Source: JACMNW01 sp031406155
GTDB taxonomy: Bacteria; Pseudomonadota; Alphaproteobacteria; Rhodobacterales; Rhodobacteraceae
Direction: 5' to 3'
Length of the DNA stretch: 64,000 bases
Assembly (NCBI GenBank): GCA_031406155.1
Contig: JANOGW010000056.1
Span: forward strand, 128,960-192,959
The translations under genes were made by a program, and so were the position numbers. Below, piece by piece: positions 52,735 through 61,117 of the stretch (the first letter of the stretch is position 1; each line of letters begins with the position of its first letter). The notes below the pieces were generated by a model, which saw nothing but the letters and a program-made list of their open reading frames with translations, did not search any database and had not been told where the DNA came from.

Positions 52735-53390
52735 TCATTGAGGCGCTGGCGCAAGCCGCCGCCGCCAGCCTCGGTGATGCCACCTGAGACGCCGCGTTCG
52801 ACGGGCTGGTTGCGCGAAGGTGTCGCTCCGACCCAAGGCCCGACATTTTTGGAGGACGCAAACCGGGCGGGGCTATCAACAGCCAAGCGGTCGGCCAGCA
52901 CCAAGACCGCACCGATCCTAGGCACCTGCAGCAGGCGACGACATGCCGGATAGTCCCTGGCCAGCTGACCGACGAGGCGCTCCAATCGTGCCAGTTCTTG
53001 CCGCAAGGCGACCCGCGCCCCGAGCTTCGGTTCGCTGGCCGCTTCCAGCATGAAGTTTAATGCCGCCAGTTCGCGGATGTGCTGCTCGAGCAAGACAGGT
53101 GAGATGGCACCAACGTTGAGCCTGAAGTGCCGCAATATCCTGCGTTGAGACATTCCCATGGTGATGAAGCCATGCTGCACGGCCCTGTGGGCACCGAGCG
53201 CAGCACGATCCTCTTGCGCCGAGACGCTCTTGCAGTGGACCGGTCGGAAACAGCCAAGATGCGACAGGCGCGCCATGCCCTTGGCATCCCACCGGTCGGC
53301 GTTGGTCCGCATGGCCCTCAAAGCACCTTCACCTGCCGGGTTGTCATCAGGATGCCATCCATAACCGCGGCGGTCAGCCCTCGGCGCAAC
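52735..53390 (-). pseudogene. IS110-family transposase remnant
   Basis: The translation in one frame keeps IS110 hallmarks: NADRWDAKGMARLSHLGCFR (cf. the family's KTDRNDARGMA), GFITMGMSQRRILRHFRLNV, and the C-terminal transposase_20 region RRLLQVPRIGAVLVLADRLA with PARFASSKNVGPWVGATPSR. The N-terminal catalytic DEDD domain start and the true C-terminus are missing, and it reads on into unrelated sequence that joins the DUF1801 gene in frame. No terminal repeats are seen; IS110 elements usually lack them. Non-functional relic. Confidence 0.75.
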
Positions 53391-53660
53391 CACTGCGACG
53401 AGTGGTTCGCCTCAAGGTCGGCAGTGGTGATGTGACCTCTCTGTTCTTCGGTTCAGCGCAGAAGAGCCTCCGGTTCACTGGTAACCTGCGCTTCCCTCAC
53501 GATTTTCCCGTGCTCGCTGATCACGCAGATCGCTATCTTCGCCAACGATACAAACCAATCCGACAAACAGCTTCGTCCGGTATTCCTCCGCCAAGATCCG
53601 GCTTCCCTTACCAGCGCCAGATCCGCGAGGCGCTGGAACGCGCCGTCTGGGTGCCGCTCA

Positions 53661-54322
53661 TCACTTCAGCCGCGTCACCACCGCCTGTCCGACCGGCGAA
53701 AATCCCGCATCGCTGAAGAACAGCGCGACCGTCAGCAGGCGCGGGGATCGCTGCAGCTGGGTTTCGGCGTTTTCGGCCTTATCGCTAGTGCCGGTGTCAC
53801 TGCCCGCGTCCGAGGCCCAGAGCGGCACGGTGACCGCACCACGCCAAGCCTCGCCGTCCCGCACCGACAGGTCCGCCATGCCGGCGATCCGGACGGGGCT
53901 CGGGTCGATCACTGACGCGAAAGACACCAATGGCAGCTCTGACGACACGCCGAACTCGACAGACACCGTGCCGGGCAGCGTTGCCGCATCTGGGGCCTCA
54001 AACGGCGTACCGACCCGATTGTCGCACTTTGCCCCGACCCATTCCGCCTGCAGAATCATGTCGCGCCCGCCCTCGGCCAGCAAGATCACCCCGTCTGACG
54101 CGGTATTGCCGCCGCGGAACATCACATATTTGCCGCCATGCGTGATGCCATGCCGGCCCGACATATGCGCACCGCCCGGCCTCCCCCGGGATGGGTTGCG
54201 GCACTCCAGCTATAACTCACATCAAGCCGGCAACAGGCCGTCGCTGCGACTTGCGCCGCCGCCGCACATGCAAAAAGGCAGGCAAGCGCGCAGGCGACCG
54301 CGTACGGAGTACCGGAGCACAT
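53661..54322 (-). pseudogene. hypothetical secreted protein with a probable frameshift
   Basis: Two frames read as one protein. 54322 to about 54185 encodes a signal-peptide-like start (YAVACALACLFACAAAAQVA, then CCRLDVSYSW). 54164 to 53661 encodes the body (MSGRHGITHGGKYVMFRGG, then ILQAEWVGAKCDNRVGTPFE, and a C-terminal VALFFSDAGFSPVGQAVVTR). The junction is in a GGGGG run near 54188, where a one-base indel would join them. Either a real frameshift mutation or a sequencing error. Family unknown. Confidence 0.45.
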
Positions 54323-54479
54323 GACCGTTCCCTGTTGCTGCTACTTTCTTGTTCGGCAGAGAAGGTGGGCGGCACTTTCAATTGCGCCGATGCGTCGCCG
54401 GCGAAGATCATGCGCCTGCGGCGGAACCAACCCGCCCCCACCCGCGTTGCTTTTTCGTAGCAATCGCAGGAGCACCGTC

Positions 54480-54557
54480 ATGAAAGGCATCTTGGCTTGG
54501 GCAATCGGCATTCCGATCCCGATCATCATTATCCTTTACCTCACCGACGTGTTGTAA
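54480..54557 (+). CDS. 25-residue membrane peptide
   Basis: MKGILAWAIGIPIPIIIILY followed by LTDVL. One hydrophobic helix fills the peptide, and AGGAG precedes the start at good spacing. I recognise this as a small conserved membrane peptide type in related alphaproteobacteria; function unknown. Confidence 0.6.
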   Translation: MKGILAWAIGIPIPIIIILYLTDVL

Positions 54558-54666
54558 ATCCGGGAAGGGGGGATACCCCTTTCCAACAATGCCCTGCCTG
54601 CGCCCCAATTCAGCCGATATTGCTTGGCACCTTGCCATGACAACAGATTGGTACAGGAGCGTGACA

Positions 54667-54864
54667 ATGGCCTTTATCTTTTTCCTTGCGGGCGGCCTTG
54701 CGGGCATAATTGCCATGCTCACCTCGATGATCATCTTCGACGCCAGCTTCCTGTCTGCCCTTGCCGTCTGGTTTGCCACCGGCATGGCAGTTTCGCTTGC
54801 CGGCCTCGCTTTGGCGATGGTGCCTCGGGGCGAAATGGTGCGCGGCGAAATGGTCGAAGCCTGA
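54667..54864 (+). CDS. 65-residue two-helix membrane protein
   Basis: It starts MAFIFFLAGGLAGIIAMLTS after AGGAG; an upstream in-frame ATG at 54637 has no ribosome-binding site. Two transmembrane helices (about 2-24 and 30-52) and a Met/Glu-rich tail. It is 109 bp after the 25-residue peptide. No known function. Confidence 0.6.
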   Translation: MAFIFFLAGGLAGIIAMLTSMIIFDASFLSALAVWFATGMAVSLAGLALAMVPRGEMVRGEMVEA

Positions 54865-55036
54865 TCCACCTTTCCGCGATTTTTCTTGATTTTTAGGGCC
54901 ATTGATCGCATATCCAGATCGCGACGTTATCCCTATCGACCACTGTCTCCCGTTCACGGCCACAGCACTCGATTCCGCGCTGACGATGCCACGCCGCCGC
55001 ACTTCCGCGGGCGGACCCAAGACAGGAGACATCACG

Positions 55037-55243
55037 ATGGCCAAGGGCACCGTGAAATGGTTTAACGAAACCAAAGGCTTCGGCTTTATTGCGCCAGAAG
55101 GCGGCAAGAAGGATGTGTTCGTTCACATCACCGCACTGGAACGTGCAGGCCTACGCAGCCTGAAAGACGGCCAGCCGGTGACGTTTGACATCGAAGCAGG
55201 CCGCGATGGCCGCGAATCGGCGACAAACCTCGCCCTTGCCTGA
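55037..55243 (+). CDS. cold-shock domain protein (CspA family)
   Basis: 68 residues starting MAKGTVKWFNETKGFGFIAP after AGGAG. RNP-1 (KGFGFI) and RNP-2 (DVFVHI) motifs are intact. CspA-type proteins bind single-stranded RNA and keep it unfolded in the cold or in stationary phase. A rho-independent terminator follows, so it is monocistronic. Confidence 0.96.
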   Translation: MAKGTVKWFNETKGFGFIAPEGGKKDVFVHITALERAGLRSLKDGQPVTFDIEAGRDGRESATNLALA

Positions 55244-55264
55244 TTTGCACCACGATTAATCAAG

Positions 55265-55292
55265 AAAGGCGGGTCAATACCCCGCCTTTTTT
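55265..55292 (+). terminator. terminator of the cold-shock gene
   Basis: A 9-bp stem (AAAGGCGGG with its complement) and a 7-nt loop end in TTTTTT, 21 bp after the stop codon. It may also serve the convergent gene at 55310. Confidence 0.9.
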
Positions 55293-55309
55293 CATTACAG
55301 ACGCGGCGC

Positions 55310-55741
55310 TTATGCAGCGCGCCACATCATCCGATCCTGCAGCGCATGCTCAAACCCGACCCGCAGCGATACCATCGACAGTGGCGCACGCAGCAAGATC
55401 GGCGCTGACCGCTCTTCCGGGAACGCCTGCGCCAGAAACCCGCGTCCGACCAGGATAATCGGAATGCGAACATCCGCTGCCCGCAGCATGCGGAACGCGC
55501 GCAGACCAGTCTCCACCCCGCCAAACGTATCGACATCCATGATGAAAATGCCGTAGCCGAGCGGATCATCCATCAACTGGGAAAGGGCGGTGTAAAGTTC
55601 GGTTTCAATGTCAACCCGGCCGCCAAGCTCCAGCAGCCGCTCTCGCGTTGCAAGGTCAGACCCGTCGTTCAGGACCAAAACGCGCACGCCGTCACCAACG
55701 GGCCTCACCTTTTCACTTTTGACCGCTCGTAGATGCTGCAT
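55310..55741 (-). CDS. stand-alone receiver-like protein
   Basis: 143 residues from ATG 55741 (MQHLRAVKSEKVRPVGDGV), with GGTGGAG six bases upstream; a GTG four codons earlier is possible. The CheY-like fold is suggested by VRVLVLNDGS, YGIFIMDVDTFGG with the acceptor-position Asp, and IPIILVGRG. The N-terminal acidic pair and the C-terminal Lys of active receivers are not evident, so phosphorylation is uncertain. No output domain or kinase is adjacent. Confidence 0.7.
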   Translation of the reverse strand: MQHLRAVKSEKVRPVGDGVRVLVLNDGSDLATRERLLELGGRVDIETELYTALSQLMDDPLGYGIFIMDVDTFGGVETGLRAFRMLRAADVRIPIILVGRGFLAQAFPEERSAPILLRAPLSMVSLRVGFEHALQDRMMWRAA

Positions 55742-55909
55742 ACCAAACTCCACCGAAAACCACTCTATCGTTGCTGATTACCTCCCCGTTATGGTTTAAT
55801 TGTGGATGAAACCGGGCATTTTTCCGTAATTTCACCCCAATCCATGGCAGTTGCGGGGCCTAGTGATCTGACGCACACTGGCAGGACAGTTCTTACCCAT
55901 GCAGGCATC

Positions 55910-56821
55910 ATGCCAGTCACAGATTATCAAACCCTTATCGACGGCCCGACCTGGGCTTTCATCCAGCGCACCAACGCCTGGTACCCGGCCGATACCGCCA
56001 GCCGCAGCCTCGTCGAACAGCGCGCGATCTATGATGCCATGGCTCGGGCTTTCCATCGCGGCTATCCCCCCGGCATCACGGCACAGGATGAAGTCATTGG
56101 CGGCGTGCCTTGCCGCTGCTATCCCGGCAACAAGCCCACGGTGATCTACCTGCATGGCGGCGGGTCCATACTGGGTGGACTTCTCAGCCATGATGACGTC
56201 TGCGCCGAAATCTGTGCCCGCACCGGGTTTCATGTGGTCAGCGTGGCCTATCGTCTTGCCCCTGAGCATCCGCACCCTGCAGGCTATGAAGATGCCTTCG
56301 CTGTCGCCTGCGTCATTGCCGCATCAGGCCGCTACCTGCTTGCGGGGGATTCAGCGGGCGGTTCGCTTGCAGCCTCGGTTGCTCATGCCATGCGCCACAG
56401 CAATATGTCGGCCCAGGGCTTGTTGCTGATCTACCCCGACCTCGGCGGCGATCCGGGTCGCGGCAGCTATCTGACGCATGCCCATGCCCCGATGCTGACG
56501 CGCGACGACGTGCTGTTTTACGGCAGGATCCGGCACGCCAAGGGCATTGTGCCGACCAACGACCCCACGGCCTATGCGCTCCACGACACCAGTTTCGCAA
56601 ATCTGCCTCCAACCGCCGTGTTCAGTGCTGAATGCGATCCGCATGCCGATGACGGCGCGGCCTATTGCGCGTGCATCACTGCGGCTAACGGCAAGGCAAC
56701 CTGGCATCTGGAACAGGGCCTCGTGCACGGCTATCTGCGCGCAAGACATAGCGTGCCCCGGGCTGCGGCCAGCTTTGACAGGATCATCACCGCCATCTCA
56801 ACACTGGGGACCACGCCATGA
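55910..56821 (+). CDS. alpha/beta hydrolase of the hormone-sensitive-lipase type
   Basis: 303 residues from ATG 55910 (MPVTDYQTLIDGPTWAFIQR), the family's usual start, whereas the open frame runs 36 codons further upstream. Oxyanion-hole HGGGS, nucleophile GDSAGGS, catalytic Asp in ECDPHADD and His in LVHGYLRA. Family members hydrolyse carboxylic esters or carbamates. It overlaps the class II aldolase gene by 4 bp, so the two act in one pathway; the ABC importer encoded nearby may bring the substrate. The substrate is unknown. Confidence 0.88.
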   Translation: MPVTDYQTLIDGPTWAFIQRTNAWYPADTASRSLVEQRAIYDAMARAFHRGYPPGITAQDEVIGGVPCRCYPGNKPTVIYLHGGGSILGGLLSHDDVCAEICARTGFHVVSVAYRLAPEHPHPAGYEDAFAVACVIAASGRYLLAGDSAGGSLAASVAHAMRHSNMSAQGLLLIYPDLGGDPGRGSYLTHAHAPMLTRDDVLFYGRIRHAKGIVPTNDPTAYALHDTSFANLPPTAVFSAECDPHADDGAAYCACITAANGKATWHLEQGLVHGYLRARHSVPRAAASFDRIITAISTLGTTP

Positions 56822-57567
56822 ACCAAACCCTGCGCAATCTGACCCACTGGACCGAACGCGTTGATCTTGCAGCTGCCTTCCGCTGGACGGCGCGGCTGAA
56901 CATGCATGAAGCCGTGGCCAACCATTTCAGCCTTGCGACCAACGCCACGGGCAGCGAATTCCTGATCAACCCGAATGCCCGCCACTTTGCCCGCATCAAG
57001 GCGTCTGATATGGTCCTTATCGACGCTAATGACCCCGCCACCATGGACAGGCCCGATGCCCCCGATCCCACCGCGTGGGGCCTGCACGGATCGATCCACC
57101 GCGCCTGCCCGCATGCGCGCTGTGTAATGCATGTGCATTCCATCCATGCAACCGTGCTGGCAAGCCTTGCCGACAGCCGCCTTCCCGCCATCGACCAGAA
57201 CTCCGCGATGTTCCACAGCCGCCATATTGTCGATGATCAGTATGGCGGCATGGCCTTTGGCGACGAAGGCGCGCGCTGTGCGGCCCTGCTAAGCGACCCG
57301 AAAGCAAAGGTGATGATCATGGGCAATCATGGCGTTCTGGTCATCGGTGATACCGTGGCCGACACCTTCAACCGGCTTTATTACTTCGAGCGCGCCGCCG
57401 AAACCTACATCCGCGCCTTGCAAACCGGCCGCCCCCTGCGCCTGCTGTCCGAGGCCGTAGCCGAAAAAACCGCCCGCGAATGGGAAGACTATCCCACAGG
57501 GGCCGACGCGCATCTGTCGGAACTCAAAGCCCTGCTTGATGCCGAAGGCTCAGACTACGGCAGTTGA
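56818..57567 (+). CDS. class II aldolase/adducin family protein
   Basis: 249 residues, start overlapping the previous stop. Zinc-site signatures are MHVHSIHATVLASL and the later MIMGNHGVLVIGDTV; ANHFSLATNATGSEFLINPN is the N-terminal phosphate/substrate loop. The family includes fuculose-phosphate aldolases and many uncharacterised aldolases or epimerases. It is co-translated with the hydrolase upstream. The reaction is not determined by sequence. Confidence 0.88.
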   Translation: MNQTLRNLTHWTERVDLAAAFRWTARLNMHEAVANHFSLATNATGSEFLINPNARHFARIKASDMVLIDANDPATMDRPDAPDPTAWGLHGSIHRACPHARCVMHVHSIHATVLASLADSRLPAIDQNSAMFHSRHIVDDQYGGMAFGDEGARCAALLSDPKAKVMIMGNHGVLVIGDTVADTFNRLYYFERAAETYIRALQTGRPLRLLSEAVAEKTAREWEDYPTGADAHLSELKALLDAEGSDYGS

Positions 57568-57708
57568 CTTCATTTTGGTGCAAACATCCTCGGGGGTGCC
57601 AATGCGGCGCAGCCACATTGGCATGGGGGCAGACAGCCCCCTCAGTCCCGCTTTGTAGGCAACGCCGAAAAAGCGAGAAACAAACCGCGCCGCGCCCAGC
57701 GGCTCCTC

Positions 57709-59346
57709 TTAATTCCCGGCACTTTCCATTTTCCGATTGGCAATGACGTTTTCCAGCCATCCCAGTTTCATCTCCGGCACCGACGACAACAAAAGATCCG
57801 TGTAATCGTCAAACGGCGGTGACAAGACATCGGTCTTGGTGCCATAGCGCGCGACCTTACCCTTGAACATCACGGCAATCCGGTCGGCAATCGCCCGGAC
57901 CGTTGCCAGATCATGGGTGATGAACAGATAGGCCACACCTTCTTTGGCTTGCAAATCCAGCAACAACTTCAAAATGCCGTCTGCGACCAAAGGATCCAGC
58001 GCCGATGTGACTTCATCGCAGATGATCAACCGAGGCTTGGCCGCAAGCGACCGCGCGATGCACACACGCTGCTTCTGGCCGCCCGACAATTCTGCCGGAT
58101 ACCTGTCGATATAGCCTTTGCCCATCTCGATCTGGTCCAGCAGTTCTTGCACCCGAATGCGTTTGGCCTCGCCAGTAAGCCCAAAGTAAAACTGCAACGG
58201 CCGCCCGATGATGGTGCCCACCGTCTGGCGTGGGTTCATCGCCACATCGGCCATCTGGTAAATCATCTGCACTTCACGCAGATCATCCTTGCTGCGGTCC
58301 GCCAGTGCCGGGGGCATCTGCCGCCCCGCAAAGGTGATGCGCCCGGCAGAGGGTGGCAACAAGCCGGTGATCACCCGCGCAAGCGTCGATTTGCCCGATC
58401 CGGATTCGCCGACCACCGCCAGCGTCTGCCCCGCCGGCAAATCCACTGTCACATCGGACAGCACATCAAGCTTGGTGCCGCGATACCGCGCAGTTATTCC
58501 GGCGACAGACAACACTGGTGCGGCGCCATCGGATTTTTCGACATGCTCGATAGATCGCACCGATACCAGCGCGCGTGTATAGTCCTGCGCTGGCGCCTCG
58601 ATGATCTGTTTTGTCGTGCCGTATTCCACCAACTTGCCGTGTCGAAGCACCATGATGTGATCGGCCACTTGCGCCACAACCGCAAGATCATGGGTGATGT
58701 ACAGTGCCGCAACCCCGGTCTCGGCAATGGCTTCTTTGATCGCCGCCAGAACTTCGATCTGCGTCGTCACATCCAGCGCGGTTGTCGGCTCGTCAAACAC
58801 CACCAGATCAGGCTTGGAACACAGCGCCATAGCCGTCATCACGCGCTGCAACTGCCCGCCCGACACCTGGTGCGGAAACCGCTGCCCGATGGTTTCCGGG
58901 TTCGGCAGGCCAAGCTTGCGAAACATCACTACCGCCCGCGCCTCTGCCTCTGCCCGGCTACAAAGTCCGTGCTTCACCGTCGCTTCAACCACCTGTTCCA
59001 TCAACTGTTTGGCCGGGTTGAAGGCCGCTGCTGCCGATTGGGCGACATAAGTCACCTCACGCCCGCGCAACGCCCGCAGGCCGGCAGCATCGCCTTTCAG
59101 TATATCGCGGCCCTTCAGCCATATCTCGCCGCCAGTGATCTGCACACCGCCCCGGCCATATGCCATCGACGTCAAGCCGATGGTTGACTTGCCCGCCCCG
59201 GATTCGCCGATCAGACCCAGCACCTTGCCCTTTTCAAGGCGCAAAGACACGTCGTCCACCAATGTCACGCGGCGCGGCTTCTCACCAGGCGGATAGGACG
59301 TGGCTTCGATGCGCAGCCTCTTGATCTCAAGCAAGGCATCACTCAT
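57709..59346 (-). CDS. peptide/opine ABC transporter, fused double ATPase subunit
   Basis: 545 residues from ATG 59346 (MSDALLEIKRLRIEATSYPP). It contains two complete ABC ATPase domains, like DppD and DppF joined. First: Walker A GESGAGKST, signature VSGGQLQR, Walker B DLVVFDEPTT. Second: GESGSGKSTLA, LSGGQKQR, LIICDEVTSALD. It energises import through the two permeases encoded upstream, whose last gene it overlaps by 4 bp. This is the fourth gene of substrate-binding protein, permease, permease, ATPase. Confidence 0.95.
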   Translation of the reverse strand: MSDALLEIKRLRIEATSYPPGEKPRRVTLVDDVSLRLEKGKVLGLIGESGAGKSTIGLTSMAYGRGGVQITGGEIWLKGRDILKGDAAGLRALRGREVTYVAQSAAAAFNPAKQLMEQVVEATVKHGLCSRAEAEARAVVMFRKLGLPNPETIGQRFPHQVSGGQLQRVMTAMALCSKPDLVVFDEPTTALDVTTQIEVLAAIKEAIAETGVAALYITHDLAVVAQVADHIMVLRHGKLVEYGTTKQIIEAPAQDYTRALVSVRSIEHVEKSDGAAPVLSVAGITARYRGTKLDVLSDVTVDLPAGQTLAVVGESGSGKSTLARVITGLLPPSAGRITFAGRQMPPALADRSKDDLREVQMIYQMADVAMNPRQTVGTIIGRPLQFYFGLTGEAKRIRVQELLDQIEMGKGYIDRYPAELSGGQKQRVCIARSLAAKPRLIICDEVTSALDPLVADGILKLLLDLQAKEGVAYLFITHDLATVRAIADRIAVMFKGKVARYGTKTDVLSPPFDDYTDLLLSSVPEMKLGWLENVIANRKMESAGN

Positions 59347-60158
59347 CCGCGGCCGCCTTTCAGGCTGCTGGTCCGGTTCAGGATCCAGTCGGCGACAAGG
59401 TTCACCGATATCGCAAGGGTCGCGATAGCCACGGCGGGTACCAACGCGGCCGGAATACCGTAGACGATACCTTCCTTGTTTTCCTTCACGATGCCGCCCC
59501 AGTCGGCCATCGGCGGCTGAATGCCAAGGCCAAGGAACGACAAGGTCGAGATGAAAAGCACTGCAAAGATGAACCGCAATCCCATCTCTGCCACCAAAGG
59601 CGACAGGGCGTTCGGCAGAATCTCGCGGAAAATGATCCACGCCGTCCCTTCGCCGCGCAACCGCGCCGCTTCGACATAATCCATCACCGTGATGTCAACC
59701 GCCACGGCGCGACTAAGCCGGAACACACGCGTGCAATCCAGCAGGCCGATGACCACGACCAATGTGATCAATGAACTGGGCAGAACCGACAAGATCAGCA
59801 GCGCCGAAATCAACGAGGGGATCGACATGAACATATCCACTGTCCGGGACAGCATCTGGTCAATCCATCCACCCAGCACCGCCGCCGTAAAGCCCAGCAC
59901 AGATCCGGTGATAAAGCTCAGCGCCGTTGCCGCCGCTGCGACAAAAATCGTGGTTTGCCCGCCCCAGATCATCCGGCTCAGCAAATCACGTCCGATGGTA
60001 TCGGTGCCAAGCCAATGCGTGGCCGACCACGGCTCCCATGAATCACCGACAACTTCGGCCATGCCGTAAGGGGCAATCACACCAGCAAAAATCGCCGATA
60101 GAAAATAGGCCCCTGTGAAAAACAAGCCGATCATCGCGGCCAAGGGAATGCGCGTCAT
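59343..60158 (-). CDS. ABC transporter permease (DppC type)
   Basis: 271 residues with six transmembrane helices. LGTDTIGRDLLSRMIWGGQT is the DppC-type hallmark, and EAARLRGEGTAWIIFREILP is the EAA loop that contacts the ATPase. It overlaps both neighbours by 4 bp. It forms the inner-membrane channel with the DppB-type permease. Confidence 0.95.
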   Translation of the reverse strand: MTRIPLAAMIGLFFTGAYFLSAIFAGVIAPYGMAEVVGDSWEPWSATHWLGTDTIGRDLLSRMIWGGQTTIFVAAAATALSFITGSVLGFTAAVLGGWIDQMLSRTVDMFMSIPSLISALLILSVLPSSLITLVVVIGLLDCTRVFRLSRAVAVDITVMDYVEAARLRGEGTAWIIFREILPNALSPLVAEMGLRFIFAVLFISTLSFLGLGIQPPMADWGGIVKENKEGIVYGIPAALVPAVAIATLAISVNLVADWILNRTSSLKGGRG

Positions 60159-61114
60159 TTTGGATGCCTCAGTCGTGGATTGGCAAGGATGGACACCACA
60201 TCGGCGACGATGTTAAGGCCGATGTAAATCGCTGCAAACACCAGCCCACAGGCTTGCACCACGGGCACATCGCGCTTGGAGACGTGATCGACCAGATATT
60301 GGCCCATGCCCGGATAAACAAACACCACTTCCACCACGACCACGCCCACCACTAGATATGCAAGGTTCAGCATCACCACGTTGATGACCGGCGCTATCGC
60401 GTTCGGAAAGGCGTGCTTTGCGATGATGTTGATCGGGCGCAGGCCCTTCAACTCGGCGGTTTCGATATAGGGGGATTGCATCACATTCAGGATCGCGGCC
60501 CGCGTCATGCGCATCATGTGTCCCAGCACGGTCAGCACCAGCACCAGAACCGGCATTGAAATCGCATACAATTGTTCGCCCAGCGTCATTCCGTCATAAA
60601 TCGACGCCAAAGACGGCAACAACCGCCATTTCACGGCCAGAAAATACACGGCGATGTAGCCAAGCAGAAACTCCGGCACAGAAATTGTCGCCAGCGTGAA
60701 ACCCGAAATCAGCTTGTCCGGCCAGCGATTGCGATACCGCACGGCCATCAAGCCAAGGAAAATAGCCAAAGGCACAGAAACGACTGCCGCCCAGAAGGCC
60801 AGAAACAATGTATTGCCCAACCGCTTGCCCATCGCCTCTGCAATGTCTTCGCCATTGGTCAGGGCTTTGCCCAGATCACCTTGCAAGACGCCGCCTGCCC
60901 AATCCAGATAGCGGGTCAGCGGCGGCTCATCGAGCCCAAGTTCCGTCCTCAGGTTGGCCAGTGTTTCGGGGGTCGCCGCCTGACCAAGAATGGATTGCGC
61001 CACGTCGCCAGGCAGGACCATGGTGCCGACAAAGATCAGTATCGACACGGCCCAAAGCAACAAAAGGCCCAGCGCGATGCGCTGGGCTATCAGTTTTATG
61101 ACGGGATGAACCAT
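60155..61114 (-). CDS. ABC transporter permease (DppB type)
   Basis: 319 residues with six transmembrane helices. The start FLLLWAVSILIFVGTMVLPG-like N-terminal helix and GLDEPPLTRYLDWAGGVLQG region are typical of DppB. The EAA-like loop is TAELKGLRPINIIAKHAFPN, and the late GVVVVEVVFVYPGMGQYLVD helix is conserved. It partners the DppC-type permease. Confidence 0.95.
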   Translation of the reverse strand: MVHPVIKLIAQRIALGLLLLWAVSILIFVGTMVLPGDVAQSILGQAATPETLANLRTELGLDEPPLTRYLDWAGGVLQGDLGKALTNGEDIAEAMGKRLGNTLFLAFWAAVVSVPLAIFLGLMAVRYRNRWPDKLISGFTLATISVPEFLLGYIAVYFLAVKWRLLPSLASIYDGMTLGEQLYAISMPVLVLVLTVLGHMMRMTRAAILNVMQSPYIETAELKGLRPINIIAKHAFPNAIAPVINVVMLNLAYLVVGVVVVEVVFVYPGMGQYLVDHVSKRDVPVVQACGLVFAAIYIGLNIVADVVSILANPRLRHPK

Positions 61115-61117
61115 CGC

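Noticed and set aside
57913..59187. 424-codon plus-strand open frame opposite the double ATPase gene
   Set aside because: Antisense shadow; the minus strand encodes two full ABC ATPase domains.
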